Shown in pieces: positions 17,501-27,030 of a stretch of DNA of 64,000 nucleotides; within the stretch, counting starts at the first letter, position 1, and each line of letters begins with the position of its first letter. The notes below the pieces were generated by a model. It had not been told where the DNA came from. It did not search any database and was given only the letters and a program-made list of their open reading frames with translations. The position numbers were made by a program, and so were the translations under genes. This DNA comes from Nonomuraea aurantiaca (GTDB lineage: Bacteria; Actinomycetota; Actinomycetes; Streptosporangiales; Streptosporangiaceae), in contig NZ_JAIWNB010000001.1 of NCBI RefSeq assembly GCF_020215705.1, positions 868,001 through 932,000 of the forward strand, read 5' to 3'.

Positions 17501-18676
17501 CAGTGGCGGACGGTCCTCAGCCAGGACGCCGGCCAGGGGAGCGGCTTCCAGCTGCGCTATCGCGGTGACACCCACAAGTGGTCGTTCGCGCTGCCGCAGT
17601 CCGCGACCGACACCCAGCTGACCGCCCTCAGCGCCGATTCGGGCGAGAGCGCGCAGGCCGGGGCGTGGACGCAGCTGGCCGGGGTCTACGACCCGGCGGC
17701 TCAGGAGATCCAGCTCTATGTCGACGGCTCGAAGGTGGCCTGGAAGAAGGCCACGGCCACGGTGAACGCCACAGGCGCCTTCCAGATCGGGCGGGGCCGG
17801 CAGAACAGCGCCGCGGCGACGCCGTTCGCCGGAGACATCGACGACGTGCACGCGTGGACCGGCGTCCGTACCGCCGACCAGATCAAGGCGGACAAGGAGA
17901 AGCCCGTCACCAAGCGACGCAGTCTTTACGGAAGCCAGATCGCCCGATACGTCAACCTCGCGGGCCCGCACATCGTGACGGACGGGCCGGTGCCGGCGGG
18001 TTCGCACTTCGAGTTCTCCCTCGGTCAGCCGGCCGGCACCGATGAGCCCAACACCCGGGTCATCTATTCCTGCCGGAGCGGGACGTCCGACTACTTCCTC
18101 AACCCTGACAACTGCGGCACCTACACCGATCTCGGCAGCGTCGGCCGCTTCTACATCACGCCGCCCGCCGGCGTGCCCACGCGCCTGGTCTACCGGTGCC
18201 AGTTTCCCGGCGTGGGGCATTTCGCCTCCACGGATCCCGGGTGTGAGGGCCAGACGAAGGAGTTCGAGCTCGGCTACACGCGTGCCTACACCCATCTGAT
18301 CAGGCACAACACGACGGGCTACCCGTACGACCACGCCAGCGACACCGCCCGCCTCCCGGCGAACTACCGTCCGGAGGGCAACATGGGGACCCTGTCGATG
18401 ACCCAGCTGCCCGGCACCACGGCGTTGATGAGCTGCCAGGACGGCACCGACACCTTCACCTCCGCCGACGCCGCCTGCGAAGGCAAGACGGTCGTGCGCA
18501 GGCTCGGCTTCATCTGGACCAGCGCGCCGCAGTCCGTGCCCGGGGCGCCCGGCGCCGTCGGCGTCGAGCTGTTCCGCTGCCGGGCGAGCTGGGGCGACCT
18601 GTTCGACTCACGTGATCCCAAGTGCGAGGGACAGACACCAGATCGCTCCCTCGGTTTCGCCGTCACCGGCCTCTGA
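14567..18676 (+). CDS. Secreted DNRLRE/LamG-domain protein, partner of RHS gene
   Basis: 1369 residues. It has a signal peptide (residues 1-31, cut near PAEASS), a beta-rich N-terminal region, a DNRLRE-type region (about 290-440, ENLAKVGYC...GTTWNNQPF), Ig-like strands (480-680), and two LamG jelly-rolls (about 690-900 and 905-1105; KTFTVSAWVKPD, GRWTHLVGVYD, IKLYVDGV and their repeats). The C-terminal four-fold repeat has paired Cys (YSCRSG, YRCQFPG, SCQDGTD, FRCRASW with CEGQT). LamG domains bind glycans. The gene ends 21 bases before the RHS gene and is the usual upstream partner of actinobacterial RHS toxins; it may help display or anchor the RHS protein. Confidence 0.88.
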   Translation: MWRCLRAPLVGLTALCAGLLPVAAPAPAEASSPHFTAGDPVGSASWAVGEAKRSGKRVAVTAEQAESRDVYANPNGSFTAELRTIPVRVKRDSGWVPVDTALRLRADGGVEPGATTVPVVFSGGGDQPLVRLGQGKAQVELRWPAPLPKPVLSRDSATYPDVIAGVDLRMTATAQGFTEVLVVKDKAAAANPKLAELTFGLAAKGVSVRDDGHGNIAAFDDKGKQVFASGAPMTWDSTPSAAKRAVGELELGKDTLVLRPDKKLLADPAATFPMYIDPDFAAGQTGFAMVLSGHPSQAYWGGDGENLAKVGYCNWPGCNGIGVARSYFQYDASFMVGKHVQVAEFNAFENYAPSCSARPVEAWGTNPVGAGTTWNNQPFPGGGPVGLGTVNVAYGYSGACPGNWVGFDATAAVNTAVANSNGLTAIMLKAANEGDAYGWKKFNTNPSLVITYNSYPNTPTGQTVENTACAVQPNEPYINPYIDNDPNKGPRGPQMAAVVSDPDGGLVQAQFEWYTRFGARLGVAATEYKASGSTFTMDVPTANAADGANLAYRVRGADGVDFGPWGQWCDVTIDRKGPDKAPKITSVTYPECPPPDYDPCPRGGGIGRTGGFTLSADGVGDVQGFEYSLYGLENTFSSATASSGSANVLVTPPEDGSLDLYARSVDRAGNLGPQYRYHFIVGPGTPPRGHWKLDGYVETKAVDESPAQHDATLSTAARWRTGRHGDALWLDGGTAYANTAGGATVDTAKTFTVSAWVKPDRLDTAYRTAVSQDGTRISGFFLQYNPGTKKWNFMMPASDADAAERHVAESAGPAVAGRWTHLVGVYDAAAREIKLYVDGVAGAPAAHTTPWSATGTVQLGRARYAAGPVDYWPGSLDEVRIYDRALATEEIHDLAGSPAAEELFLPLDDGTGTTAQEVSGSYRIGALGSAASWTTGKVGNGAVRFGGGTETLSTGVPVLRTDAGFTVTAWARLEAADDQWRTVLSQDAGQGSGFQLRYRGDTHKWSFALPQSATDTQLTALSADSGESAQAGAWTQLAGVYDPAAQEIQLYVDGSKVAWKKATATVNATGAFQIGRGRQNSAAATPFAGDIDDVHAWTGVRTADQIKADKEKPVTKRRSLYGSQIARYVNLAGPHIVTDGPVPAGSHFEFSLGQPAGTDEPNTRVIYSCRSGTSDYFLNPDNCGTYTDLGSVGRFYITPPAGVPTRLVYRCQFPGVGHFASTDPGCEGQTKEFELGYTRAYTHLIRHNTTGYPYDHASDTARLPANYRPEGNMGTLSMTQLPGTTALMSCQDGTDTFTSADAACEGKTVVRRLGFIWTSAPQSVPGAPGAVGVELFRCRASWGDLFDSRDPKCEGQTPDRSLGFAVTGL

Positions 18677-18697
18677 CCCGGAAAGGGATCTCGACTG

Positions 18698-21600
18698 ATG
18701 CGCCGTAACCGCTGGCGGCTGTGGCCGATCACGGCCTTGGCCTGCTTGTTCGTCGTGCTCATGGCGAGCACCCCGGCCGGGGCGACGCCGGCCCAGGTCG
18801 TGGACGTCATGGCACTCCAAGGGCCGGTCAAGCCGAGCGAGCCGGACAAGGTCGAGTCCGTGCCTGGCGCGGACTTCGCGCCGCCGGCCGCCCGGCCCGA
18901 CCCGGAGGCGGCGCCCGCCCGCCGGTCCGCCGCCAAGGCGGACTGGCCGGAGACGGGGATGGCCGAGGTCACACTGTCGGGTCGCTCTGCGGCGGCCACC
19001 AAGACGAGGGCCGGGTCGCTGCCCGTGTGGGTGGCGGCCACGGGCCGGCCGGGGCCGGAGCGGGTGAAGGTCGAGGTACGGGACCGGGCCGCCGCCGAGC
19101 GGGCGGGCGTGTCCGGGTTGCTGGTCTCGGTACGGCGCACGGACGGCAAGGCCGAGCCTGGGCCGGTGACGGTCACGGTCGGCTATTCGGCCTTCAAGGA
19201 CGCGTACGGCGCTGACTGGGCGTCCCGCCTGCGGCTCGCTCCCGCCTCAGGCGACCGGACGCCGGTCACCGCCGTGCGCAACGACCTCAAAGCCGAGACC
19301 GTGTCGGCCGAGGTGTCGGTCGGCGACGCCGGGAGCACCTTCGCGCTGACCGCGGCGCCGAACGGGCCGAAGGGCGACTACAAGGCCACCTCGCTGGCCC
19401 CGTCGAGTCAGTGGCAGGTCTCCGCCCAGAACGGCGACTTCGCCTGGTCGTACCCGATGCGGACGCCACCGGTGCCCGGGGAGCTCGACCCGCCCCTGGC
19501 GCTGTCCTACTCCTCCGGCGCGGTGGACGGGCACACCGTGGCGACCAACAACCAGCCGTCGTGGGTGGGTGAGGGTTGGAACCTGGCGCCCGGTTTCATC
19601 GAGCGGTCGTACAAGGGCTGCGCGGAGGACCTCGGCGGCAACAACGGCCAGACCAAGACCGGCGACCTGTGCTGGGAGACCGAGAACGCCACGCTGTCCT
19701 TCGGCGAGCAGTCCGGGCCGCTGGTCTACCAGAACGGCGTGTGGCGGCCGGAGGACGACGACGGCACCCGCGTCGAGCACCTGTTCCGTGACGACCCCCA
19801 GGCCAACGGCGACGACAACGGCGAGTACTGGAAGGTCACCACCGGCGACGGCACACAGTACTTCTTCGGCCTGAACCGGTTGCCCGGCTGGGCGGCGGGG
19901 CGCGAGATCACGCAGTCGGCCTGGACGGAGCCGGTGTACGGCAACGACACCGACGAGCCGTGCTACAACAAGACCGCGTTCGCCGCCTCGGCCTGCCAGC
20001 AGGCCTACCGCTGGAACCTCGACTACGTCGTGGACGCGCACGGCAACTCGATGAGCTACTTCTACAACCAGGAGAGCAATCGGTACGCCCAGAACAACGG
20101 CGCGAGCACGGGCACCTACACCCGTGGCGGCACCCTGGCGCGCATCGACTACGGCACCCGCGCCGGCCAGGAGTACTCCAGCCCGGCGCCGGCCCGGGTG
20201 GTGTTCGACTCCGCCGACCGCTGCGTGCCCGACCAGAACTGCGCCACCCACACCACCGCCGTCTGGCCGGACGTGCCGTGGGACACCGACTGCGCGTCGA
20301 TCGCCTGCGCGGACAGGTACTCGCCGACGTTCTGGTCCACCAAGCGCCTGGCGAAGGTGACCACCCAGGTGTCGATCGGCGGCGGGAACTACCGCGGCGT
20401 GGACCAGTGGGAATTCGCCTACACCTATCCGCCGGCCAACGACGGCTCCGGCGACAAGGCGCTGTGGCTGAACAGCGTCACCCAGACCGGACTGGCCGGT
20501 ACAGCGATCACGCTGGACGCGGTGACGTTCGACGGCACGATGATGGCCAACCGGGTCAACTTCGTCGCCGACGGCCTGCCCGCCCTGAACAAACCCCGGA
20601 TCACCAGCATCGTCTCCGAGTCCGGCGGCGCGATCAACGTGAGCTACGCGCGGCCCGACTGCGCCCCCGGCGCCCTGCCGGCGGCGGCGGAGACCAATAC
20701 CAAGCGCTGCTTCCCGCAGCGGTGGACGATGCCGCCCGCGACCACGCCGGTCAACGACTGGTTCCAGAAGTACGTGGTGAGCAAGGTGGTCGAGGACGAC
20801 GCGGTGACCGACACCAAGGACATGGTGACCAGCTACGACTACGTCGGGGGCGGCGCCTGGGCGTACAACGACAACCCGCTGGTCCCCGAGAACCAACGCA
20901 CCTGGTCGGACTGGCGCGGGTTCGAGAAGGTCACGGTCCGCAAGGGCGATCCGGCCAACGACGAGAACAAACCCGAGTCCAAGACCCAGTACCTGTACTT
21001 CCGCGGCATGAACGGCGACCGGCTCAACCCCGCCGGCGGCGCCAAGCAGGCCAACGTCACCGACTCCGCGGGCGTGGCGCTGGCCGACGCCGAGCCGCTG
21101 AAGGGCTTCCTGCGCGAGCAGATCACCTACGACGGCACCAAGGAGGTCACCGGCGCGATCAACGATCCGTGGATCCGGCTCACTGCCACCCAGGGCAGCC
21201 TCCAGGCGAACCAGGTGGAGACCGCCCGGACAGAGACCCGCGAACCGTACGGCACCGGCACCAACCGGGTGACCCGCGTGGAGACCACCTACGACGAGTA
21301 CGGCAACCCCACCAAGGTCAACGATCTCGGCGATGTCGCCGTGCCCGGCGATGACCGGTGCACCACCACCACGTACGCGCGGAATGTCCCCTTGATGCTG
21401 GTGGAGCTGCCGAGCAGGACCACGACCGTCGGCGTGGCCTGCGGCACCGACCCGTCCTACCCGGCTGACGCCATCTCCGACACGCGGCTGTCGTACGACG
21501 GCCAGGAGTTCGGCATGCCGCCGCTCCGGGGAGAGGTGACCAGGACGGAGGAGGCCAAGTCCTACGAGGGCGCCACCCCTGTCTACCGGGTGAGCGACAC

Positions 21601-24600
21601 CTCCACGTTCGACTCCTACGGCCGGGTCAAGGAGGCGCGTGACGCGCTCCTGCGGCTGACCACGACGTCGTACACCGAGGTCAACGGGCTGACCACCGAG
21701 ACCAAGGTGACCAACCCGCTCGGCCACACGGTGACCACCACCCTCGACCCGGCACGGGGGAACACCGTCCAGGAGAAGGACGCCAACGATCGGACCACCT
21801 CGCTAACCTACGACGCCCTCGGCCGGCTGGTGAAGGTGTACCAGCCGGGCCGTACCGAGGCGGCCGGTCAGACCCCGAACACGCGCTACGAGTACGGTCT
21901 GCGCCGGAGCGGCGGGCCGAACTGGGTGCTCACCAGCACGCTGGGGCCCAACGGGAACCGCATCGTGACGTACGCGCTGTACGACGGCTTCCTACGGCCC
22001 CGGCAGACCCAGGCCGCCAGCCCCGGCGGGGGCCGGATCCTGACCGACACCCTGTACGACTCGCGCGGCCTCGTCAGCGTGAAACGGGCCGCCTACCACC
22101 ACACCGACGCCCCCGGGACGACGCTCTACCAGCCGGAGGGCGGCAACGTGCCGAACGCGCTCGTCACCACCTACGACGGCGCGGAACGCAAGAGGGCCGA
22201 GATCACCATGACGCTCAAGCCCGACGGGACCATGAGCGAGCGATGGCGCACGTCGACGTCGTACAGCGCCAACTGGGTCAGTGTCATCCCGCCCGAGGGC
22301 GGCACCGTGACCACCACGTACACCGACGCCCGCGACCAGGTCTACGCGCTGGTGCAGTGGCAGGGCAGGACCCTGAGCGGCCCGAACGACGTGACCCGCT
22401 ACGCCTACACCAAGGCCGGCGACCTGGCCAAGGTCACCGACCCGGCGGGCAACGTCTGGCGCTACGCCTACGACGTGCTCGGCCGCAAGGTCAAGGCCGA
22501 GGACCCGGACAAGGGCACCTCGACCATGACCTACGACGACGCCGACCAGCAGCTGACCACCACCGACGCGCGCGGCAAGACCGTCGTGTCGGTGTACGAC
22601 GACCTCGGCCGCACCGCGGAGACCCATCTGACCTCGGCCACCGGGACGCTGCTGACCAAGACCGTCTACGACACGCTGGCCAAGGGCGCGCTGACCTCCT
22701 CGACCCGGTACGTCGGCGGACAGCCCTACGTGAACGCCGTCACCGGCTATGACGCGGCCGGCCGCCCGGAAGCGACGTCGGTGACCATCCCGGGGGTGGA
22801 GCAGCAACTCGCCGGCACCTACACCACGACGCTGACGTACGCGGCCGACGGCAGCCCCGCCACCAAGACCCTCCCCAAACTGGGCGATCTCCCGAAGGAG
22901 ACGCTGACCTACGGCTACGACGATCTCGGTCACCCCGACACGGTGGGCGGCGACCTGACCTACCTCACGGACACGGAGTACAACGAGCTGGGCGAGGTCG
23001 CCCAGCGTGAGCTCGGTCCCGCCGCGAAACGGCTGTGGCGCACCACCTACTACGAGGAAGGCACCCGCCGGATCACCGAGGCGCTCACCGAACGCGAACA
23101 GGTCAACGGCGTCATGGTGAACGACCTCACCTACGGCTACGACCCCGCGGGCAACGTCACACGCATCACGGACCGCACCGCCGGGTCCACCAAGGACACC
23201 CAGTGCTTCACTGTCGACTACCTGCGCCGGATCACCGAAGCCTGGACCCAGGGCACCGACACCTGCGCGACCACACCGTCCGCGTCGGCCATCGGCGGCC
23301 CGGCGCCCTACTGGCACCAGTACGGCTACGACCTGACGGGCAACCGCAAGACCAAGACCGTCAAAGGCGTCGGCGGCACCACCGGCACCGTTACCGCCTA
23401 CTCCTACCCCAACGCCGGCGACGGCGTCGCCCGGCCGCACGCGGTGACCGCCACGACCACGGGTTCGACGGCCACGGCCTACGGCTACGACGCGGCCGGC
23501 AACACCACCAGCCGGCCGGGAGCCGGTGGCTCGCAGACCCTGACCTGGGACGACGAGGGACTGCTCGCATCGATCGCCGCCGGCGGCAAGGTCACCTCCT
23601 ACCTCTACGACGCTCAGGGAGGGCAGCTCATCCGGCGTGATCCCGGCTCGGTGACGCTGTTCGTCGGTGACGGCGAGCTCCGGCTCAACACCGCCACCGG
23701 CTCCACCACCGGAACCCGCTACTACGACGACCTCGGCACCCGCACTGGTGACGGCTTCACCTGGACGGTCGCCGACCAGCACGGCACCTCCCAGACTGCT
23801 GTCAACGCCACCACCCTGGTCGCGACATCCCGTCGGCTGGACCTGTTCGGCGACCCCCGAGGAGCGGCCACCGCATGGTCCGCCGGCGACCGCGGCTTCG
23901 TCGGCGGCACGGCGAACCCGGAAACCGGGCTGACTCGTTTGGGCGCCCGCGAATACGACCCGGCGATGGGCAGGTTCCTCTCGGTCGACCCGGTCATCGA
24001 CCCGTACGACCCGCAACAGATGAACGCCTACGCCTACAGCAACAACAACCCGGCCACGATGAGCGACCCCGACGGGCTGAGCTACTCCTCTCCCAAGGAT
24101 CACCTCAAAAAGGCGCTCACGAAGCACCGCAATACTGCCAAGAAGCGGATGATAACGGCCCTGCGGAAGCACACCGAGCAGCAGATCAAACTGAAAAAGA
24201 AAGTCGCCCGGGGTCTACGTGCCTGGGGCAGAACGCATCCGAATCTCGGTAAGTACGTCCCGTATAAGGGCTCCCATGGCCCGGGGTACGAGGACTATTC
24301 GGGCCCCCACGGCCCGGGATACGAGGACTATAAGGGCGATTACCCTTGGCGAGTCCTGCTGGACAAAAGTTTCTGGTATGGGGTCCTCCTCCAGGTGGAC
24401 TGGCAGCATATGATCCAAAATGGGATCAGACAGGGTCTCGACAGGCTGGGCAATTTCTTCGGGTGGGTGTGGGAGAACCGAGGCAAGATCCTCGGCACAC
24501 TCGGTGCGGTCGCCAGTGCGTTGTGTGTTTTCGGCTGGGTGTGCGCCGCAGCGAAAGGCCTCTGGGCGCTCGGAACGGCGGACAGCGTTATTGGGTGTTT

Positions 24601-24793
24601 CGGCGGAAACGATATCTCCTGTCTAGGGGGCGCCCTGAGTGCGGGGACATTCCTGCTCGGCGAAACTGTGTTCAAGGGCAATAAGGCGGGTGAGTTGGGT
24701 CTTGCCGGACTTGATCTCGCGCTGACCTGGTTTCCTTTCACTGACCCCACGGTTAGAAAATGGCATGGGAAACAGAATTTTCCCCATAGATGA
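18698..24793 (+). CDS. RHS-repeat polymorphic toxin-type protein
   Basis: 2031 residues with signal peptide (1-30). A SpvB-like beta region with WSYPMRTPPVPGELDPPLAL is followed by many YD repeats (YDALGRLVKVYQPG, YDVLGRKVKAEDP) forming the RHS shell, and the conserved core end GRFLSVDPVIDPYDPQQMNA...DPDGL near 1758-1794. The C-terminal ~237 residues are the variable tail: a Lys-rich helical part, a duplicated GPGYEDY motif, then hydrophobic helices (ILGTLGAVASALCVFGWVCA). The tail matches no toxin family I know; a membrane-acting toxin is possible. Base composition drops visibly in the tail, a sign of module exchange. SD GAAAGGGA precedes ATG 18698. No immunity-sized gene follows on the same strand. 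Confidence 0.92.
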   Translation: MRRNRWRLWPITALACLFVVLMASTPAGATPAQVVDVMALQGPVKPSEPDKVESVPGADFAPPAARPDPEAAPARRSAAKADWPETGMAEVTLSGRSAAATKTRAGSLPVWVAATGRPGPERVKVEVRDRAAAERAGVSGLLVSVRRTDGKAEPGPVTVTVGYSAFKDAYGADWASRLRLAPASGDRTPVTAVRNDLKAETVSAEVSVGDAGSTFALTAAPNGPKGDYKATSLAPSSQWQVSAQNGDFAWSYPMRTPPVPGELDPPLALSYSSGAVDGHTVATNNQPSWVGEGWNLAPGFIERSYKGCAEDLGGNNGQTKTGDLCWETENATLSFGEQSGPLVYQNGVWRPEDDDGTRVEHLFRDDPQANGDDNGEYWKVTTGDGTQYFFGLNRLPGWAAGREITQSAWTEPVYGNDTDEPCYNKTAFAASACQQAYRWNLDYVVDAHGNSMSYFYNQESNRYAQNNGASTGTYTRGGTLARIDYGTRAGQEYSSPAPARVVFDSADRCVPDQNCATHTTAVWPDVPWDTDCASIACADRYSPTFWSTKRLAKVTTQVSIGGGNYRGVDQWEFAYTYPPANDGSGDKALWLNSVTQTGLAGTAITLDAVTFDGTMMANRVNFVADGLPALNKPRITSIVSESGGAINVSYARPDCAPGALPAAAETNTKRCFPQRWTMPPATTPVNDWFQKYVVSKVVEDDAVTDTKDMVTSYDYVGGGAWAYNDNPLVPENQRTWSDWRGFEKVTVRKGDPANDENKPESKTQYLYFRGMNGDRLNPAGGAKQANVTDSAGVALADAEPLKGFLREQITYDGTKEVTGAINDPWIRLTATQGSLQANQVETARTETREPYGTGTNRVTRVETTYDEYGNPTKVNDLGDVAVPGDDRCTTTTYARNVPLMLVELPSRTTTVGVACGTDPSYPADAISDTRLSYDGQEFGMPPLRGEVTRTEEAKSYEGATPVYRVSDTSTFDSYGRVKEARDALLRLTTTSYTEVNGLTTETKVTNPLGHTVTTTLDPARGNTVQEKDANDRTTSLTYDALGRLVKVYQPGRTEAAGQTPNTRYEYGLRRSGGPNWVLTSTLGPNGNRIVTYALYDGFLRPRQTQAASPGGGRILTDTLYDSRGLVSVKRAAYHHTDAPGTTLYQPEGGNVPNALVTTYDGAERKRAEITMTLKPDGTMSERWRTSTSYSANWVSVIPPEGGTVTTTYTDARDQVYALVQWQGRTLSGPNDVTRYAYTKAGDLAKVTDPAGNVWRYAYDVLGRKVKAEDPDKGTSTMTYDDADQQLTTTDARGKTVVSVYDDLGRTAETHLTSATGTLLTKTVYDTLAKGALTSSTRYVGGQPYVNAVTGYDAAGRPEATSVTIPGVEQQLAGTYTTTLTYAADGSPATKTLPKLGDLPKETLTYGYDDLGHPDTVGGDLTYLTDTEYNELGEVAQRELGPAAKRLWRTTYYEEGTRRITEALTEREQVNGVMVNDLTYGYDPAGNVTRITDRTAGSTKDTQCFTVDYLRRITEAWTQGTDTCATTPSASAIGGPAPYWHQYGYDLTGNRKTKTVKGVGGTTGTVTAYSYPNAGDGVARPHAVTATTTGSTATAYGYDAAGNTTSRPGAGGSQTLTWDDEGLLASIAAGGKVTSYLYDAQGGQLIRRDPGSVTLFVGDGELRLNTATGSTTGTRYYDDLGTRTGDGFTWTVADQHGTSQTAVNATTLVATSRRLDLFGDPRGAATAWSAGDRGFVGGTANPETGLTRLGAREYDPAMGRFLSVDPVIDPYDPQQMNAYAYSNNNPATMSDPDGLSYSSPKDHLKKALTKHRNTAKKRMITALRKHTEQQIKLKKKVARGLRAWGRTHPNLGKYVPYKGSHGPGYEDYSGPHGPGYEDYKGDYPWRVLLDKSFWYGVLLQVDWQHMIQNGIRQGLDRLGNFFGWVWENRGKILGTLGAVASALCVFGWVCAAAKGLWALGTADSVIGCFGGNDISCLGGALSAGTFLLGETVFKGNKAGELGLAGLDLALTWFPFTDPTVRKWHGKQNFPHR

Positions 24794-24839
24794 GACCGCG
24801 TAACGTGCTGAGCATTTCAGCCGTATAGGGCCACGACCC

Positions 24840-24856
24840 ACCGGCTCACCGCCGGT
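24840..24856. terminator. Short hairpin after RHS gene
   Basis: ACCGGC (24840-24845) pairs with GCCGGT (24851-24856). No T-run. It is the only obvious stem in the 179-base gap after the RHS gene; the rest of the gap holds a G-rich leader (GGGAGGGAAGGGAGGGGG) and no ORF of immunity size. Confidence 0.35.
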
Positions 24857-24972
24857 CCCGCCGAGACCAGACACGACTGAGTGGTTCGAGGGAGGGACTG
24901 ATTGTCCAAGGGAGGGAAGGGAGGGGGTAGGAGCAGGTCACACGCTCTGTCACGAGATGGGATGGGACGGTT

Positions 24973-26985
24973 ATGGCAGATCACACCTTCCGTGATCGCC
25001 GGGACGCCGGACGGGCGCTGAGCGGTCTGCTCACTCAATACCGCGATCGTGACGACGTGATCGTGCTCGGGCTGCCGCGCGGCGGCGTACCTGTGGCCTA
25101 CGAGGTGGCCGCCGCGCTGGAGGCCCCGCTGGAGGTGTTCCTGGTGCGCAAGCTCGGCGTGCCGGGACACGAGGAGCTCGCGATGGGGGCGATCTCCAGC
25201 GGCGGGGTGATCGTGCTCAATGAGGAGGTCGTACGCGGCTTCGGCATCGAGCCGGCGGTGGTGCGGAAGGCGGCCGAGCGGGAGGGCCGCGAGCTGGTGC
25301 GGCGGGAGCTGGCCTATCGCGAGGGGCGGCCGATGCCGGAGCTGGGCGGACGTACCGTCCTGCTGGTCGACGACGGTCTGGCCACCGGGTCGAGCATGCG
25401 GGCGGCCCTGCTCGCGGTGCGGCGGCTGCGGCCGGAGCGCGTCGTGGTGGCGGTCCCGGCCGCGCCGAGCTCGACCTGCGAGGAGCTGCGGCTCGAGGTG
25501 GACGAGGTCGTGTGCGCCACGACGCCGTCCCCGTTCTTCGCCGTCGGGCAGGCGTACTGGGACTTCGACCAGGTCACCGACGAAGAGGTGCGCGAGCTGC
25601 TGCGGACGGCGGCACGGCCCGGGAACCCGGACAGCGCCCGCACGGGCGGCGGGAGGTCCGAGGCGGCGATCGTCCGCATGGCCGCCGCGGTCGTCGAGAA
25701 CGGCGTGCCCTCGGACGAGACCCTGTTCGGGCTGGTCGGAGATACCCGGCTGGTACTGATCGGCGAGGCTTCGCATGGCACCGCCGAGTTCTACACGGCA
25801 CGGGCGGAGATGACCAAGAAGCTCATCGAGCGACGCGGCTTCCACGGCGTGGCGGTCGAGGCCGATTGGCCGGACGCCTACCGGGTGAACCGCTACGTAC
25901 GCGATCGCGGCGAGGACGAGACAGCGGAGGAGGCGCTGCGCGGTTTTGAGCGCTTCCCGACGTGGATGTGGCGGAACACGGCCGTTGTGGACTTCGTCGG
26001 CTGGCTGCGCGATCACAACGACCGGGTCGGCGACGAGTCGCGGAAGGTCGGCTTCTACGGGCTGGACCTCTACAGCCTGCACCGGTCCATGCAGGACGTC
26101 ATCGACTACCTCGATCGTGTCTCCCCTGAGGCCGCGGCGCGGGCCCGCGAGCGGTACGCGTGCTTCGACCACGCCGACGGCGACGCCCAGTCGTACGGGC
26201 TGGCGGCCGCCTTCGGCGCGGGGGAGTCGTGCGAGGAAGAGGTGGTCGCCCAGCTCGCCGACCTGCAGCGACACGCCTGCGAGTACGCCAGGAGGGACGG
26301 CCTGCCGGCCGAGGACGAGCTGTTCCACGCCCAGCGCAACGCCATGAGCGTGCGGTCGGCCGAACGCTACTACCGCTCGATGGTCACCGGCCGGATCTCC
26401 TCCTGGAACCTGCGCGACGAGCACATGGCCGACGCCCTCGACGACCTGGCCGACCACCTCGGCCGCGTCCGCGGTGAGCCCGCCAAACTGGTGGTGTGGG
26501 CGCACAACTCCCACCTCGGCGACGCGCGGGCGACCGAGATAGGCGCCCGGGGCGAGCTCAACGTCGGCCGGCTGGTCCGCGAGCGCCACCCCGGCCAGTG
26601 CCGCCTGATCGGCTTCACCACCTATTCCGGTACGGTCACCGCCGCAGACGACTGGGGTGGCCCGGCCGAGCGCAAGGTGGTCCGGTCGGCGCTGCCCGGC
26701 AGCGTGGAGGAGCTGCTGCACCAGGCGAGCAGCGGGGAGTTCATGCTCTGGTTCGACGTCGCCGGGCCCGCCGCCGACGTGCTGCGGGCGGCGCGGCTGC
26801 AACGGGCCATCGGGGTGATCTACCGGCCGCGGACCGAGCGGCAGAGCCACTACTTCCAGGCCAGGGTGGCCGACGAGTTCGACGCGGTGATCCATATCGA
26901 CGACACCCGGGCGCTGGAACCGCTCGAGCGGACCGCCGTCTGGGAGCGGGGCGAGGCGCCCGAGACGTACCCGTTCGCGGTCTAG
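24973..26985 (+). CDS. Phosphoribosyltransferase-erythromycin esterase fusion
   Basis: 670 residues. Residues 1-215 form a type I phosphoribosyltransferase with the PRPP loop [13 protein letters not shown] (Asp133-Asp134, Thr138-Gly139). Residues ~225-670 form an erythromycin-esterase/succinoglycan-synthesis-type domain with GEASHG (Glu265, His268), [14 protein letters not shown] and WAHNSHLGD (His511, His514), the positions that in EreB/EreA are essential. Family members hydrolyse macrolide lactones, but most genomic homologues have unknown substrates. The fused form suggests a nucleotide- or PRPP-linked reaction rather than simple resistance. Transcribed with the hydrolase at 27031. Confidence 0.88.
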   Translation: MADHTFRDRRDAGRALSGLLTQYRDRDDVIVLGLPRGGVPVAYEVAAALEAPLEVFLVRKLGVPGHEELAMGAISSGGVIVLNEEVVRGFGIEPAVVRKAAEREGRELVRRELAYREGRPMPELGGRTVLLVDDGLATGSSMRAALLAVRRLRPERVVVAVPAAPSSTCEELRLEVDEVVCATTPSPFFAVGQAYWDFDQVTDEEVRELLRTAARPGNPDSARTGGGRSEAAIVRMAAAVVENGVPSDETLFGLVGDTRLVLIGEASHGTAEFYTARAEMTKKLIERRGFHGVAVEADWPDAYRVNRYVRDRGEDETAEEALRGFERFPTWMWRNTAVVDFVGWLRDHNDRVGDESRKVGFYGLDLYSLHRSMQDVIDYLDRVSPEAAARARERYACFDHADGDAQSYGLAAAFGAGESCEEEVVAQLADLQRHACEYARRDGLPAEDELFHAQRNAMSVRSAERYYRSMVTGRISSWNLRDEHMADALDDLADHLGRVRGEPAKLVVWAHNSHLGDARATEIGARGELNVGRLVRERHPGQCRLIGFTTYSGTVTAADDWGGPAERKVVRSALPGSVEELLHQASSGEFMLWFDVAGPAADVLRAARLQRAIGVIYRPRTERQSHYFQARVADEFDAVIHIDDTRALEPLERTAVWERGEAPETYPFAV

Positions 26986-26990
26986 CTTCG

Positions 26991-27030
26991 GGAGGGGACC
27001 TTGGGGGAGGGGACCTTGGGGGAGGGGAGC
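26991..27030 (+). repeat. 15 bp tandem repeat ending in a ribosome binding site
   Basis: Units GGAGGGGACCTTGGG at 26991-27005 and 27006-27020, then a partial unit 27021-27030 (GGAGGGGAGC) just before the ATG. Each unit carries an SD-like GGAGG, so slippage here would add or remove candidate ribosome sites. Confidence 0.7.

Noticed and set aside
15626..18334. 902-codon minus-strand frame opposite the LamG gene
   Set aside because: Val/Gly/Arg-rich, no motifs; the plus strand encodes clear LamG domains.
19247..21727. 826-codon minus-strand frame opposite the RHS gene
   Set aside because: Mirror of the RHS frame caused by third-position GC; no domain.
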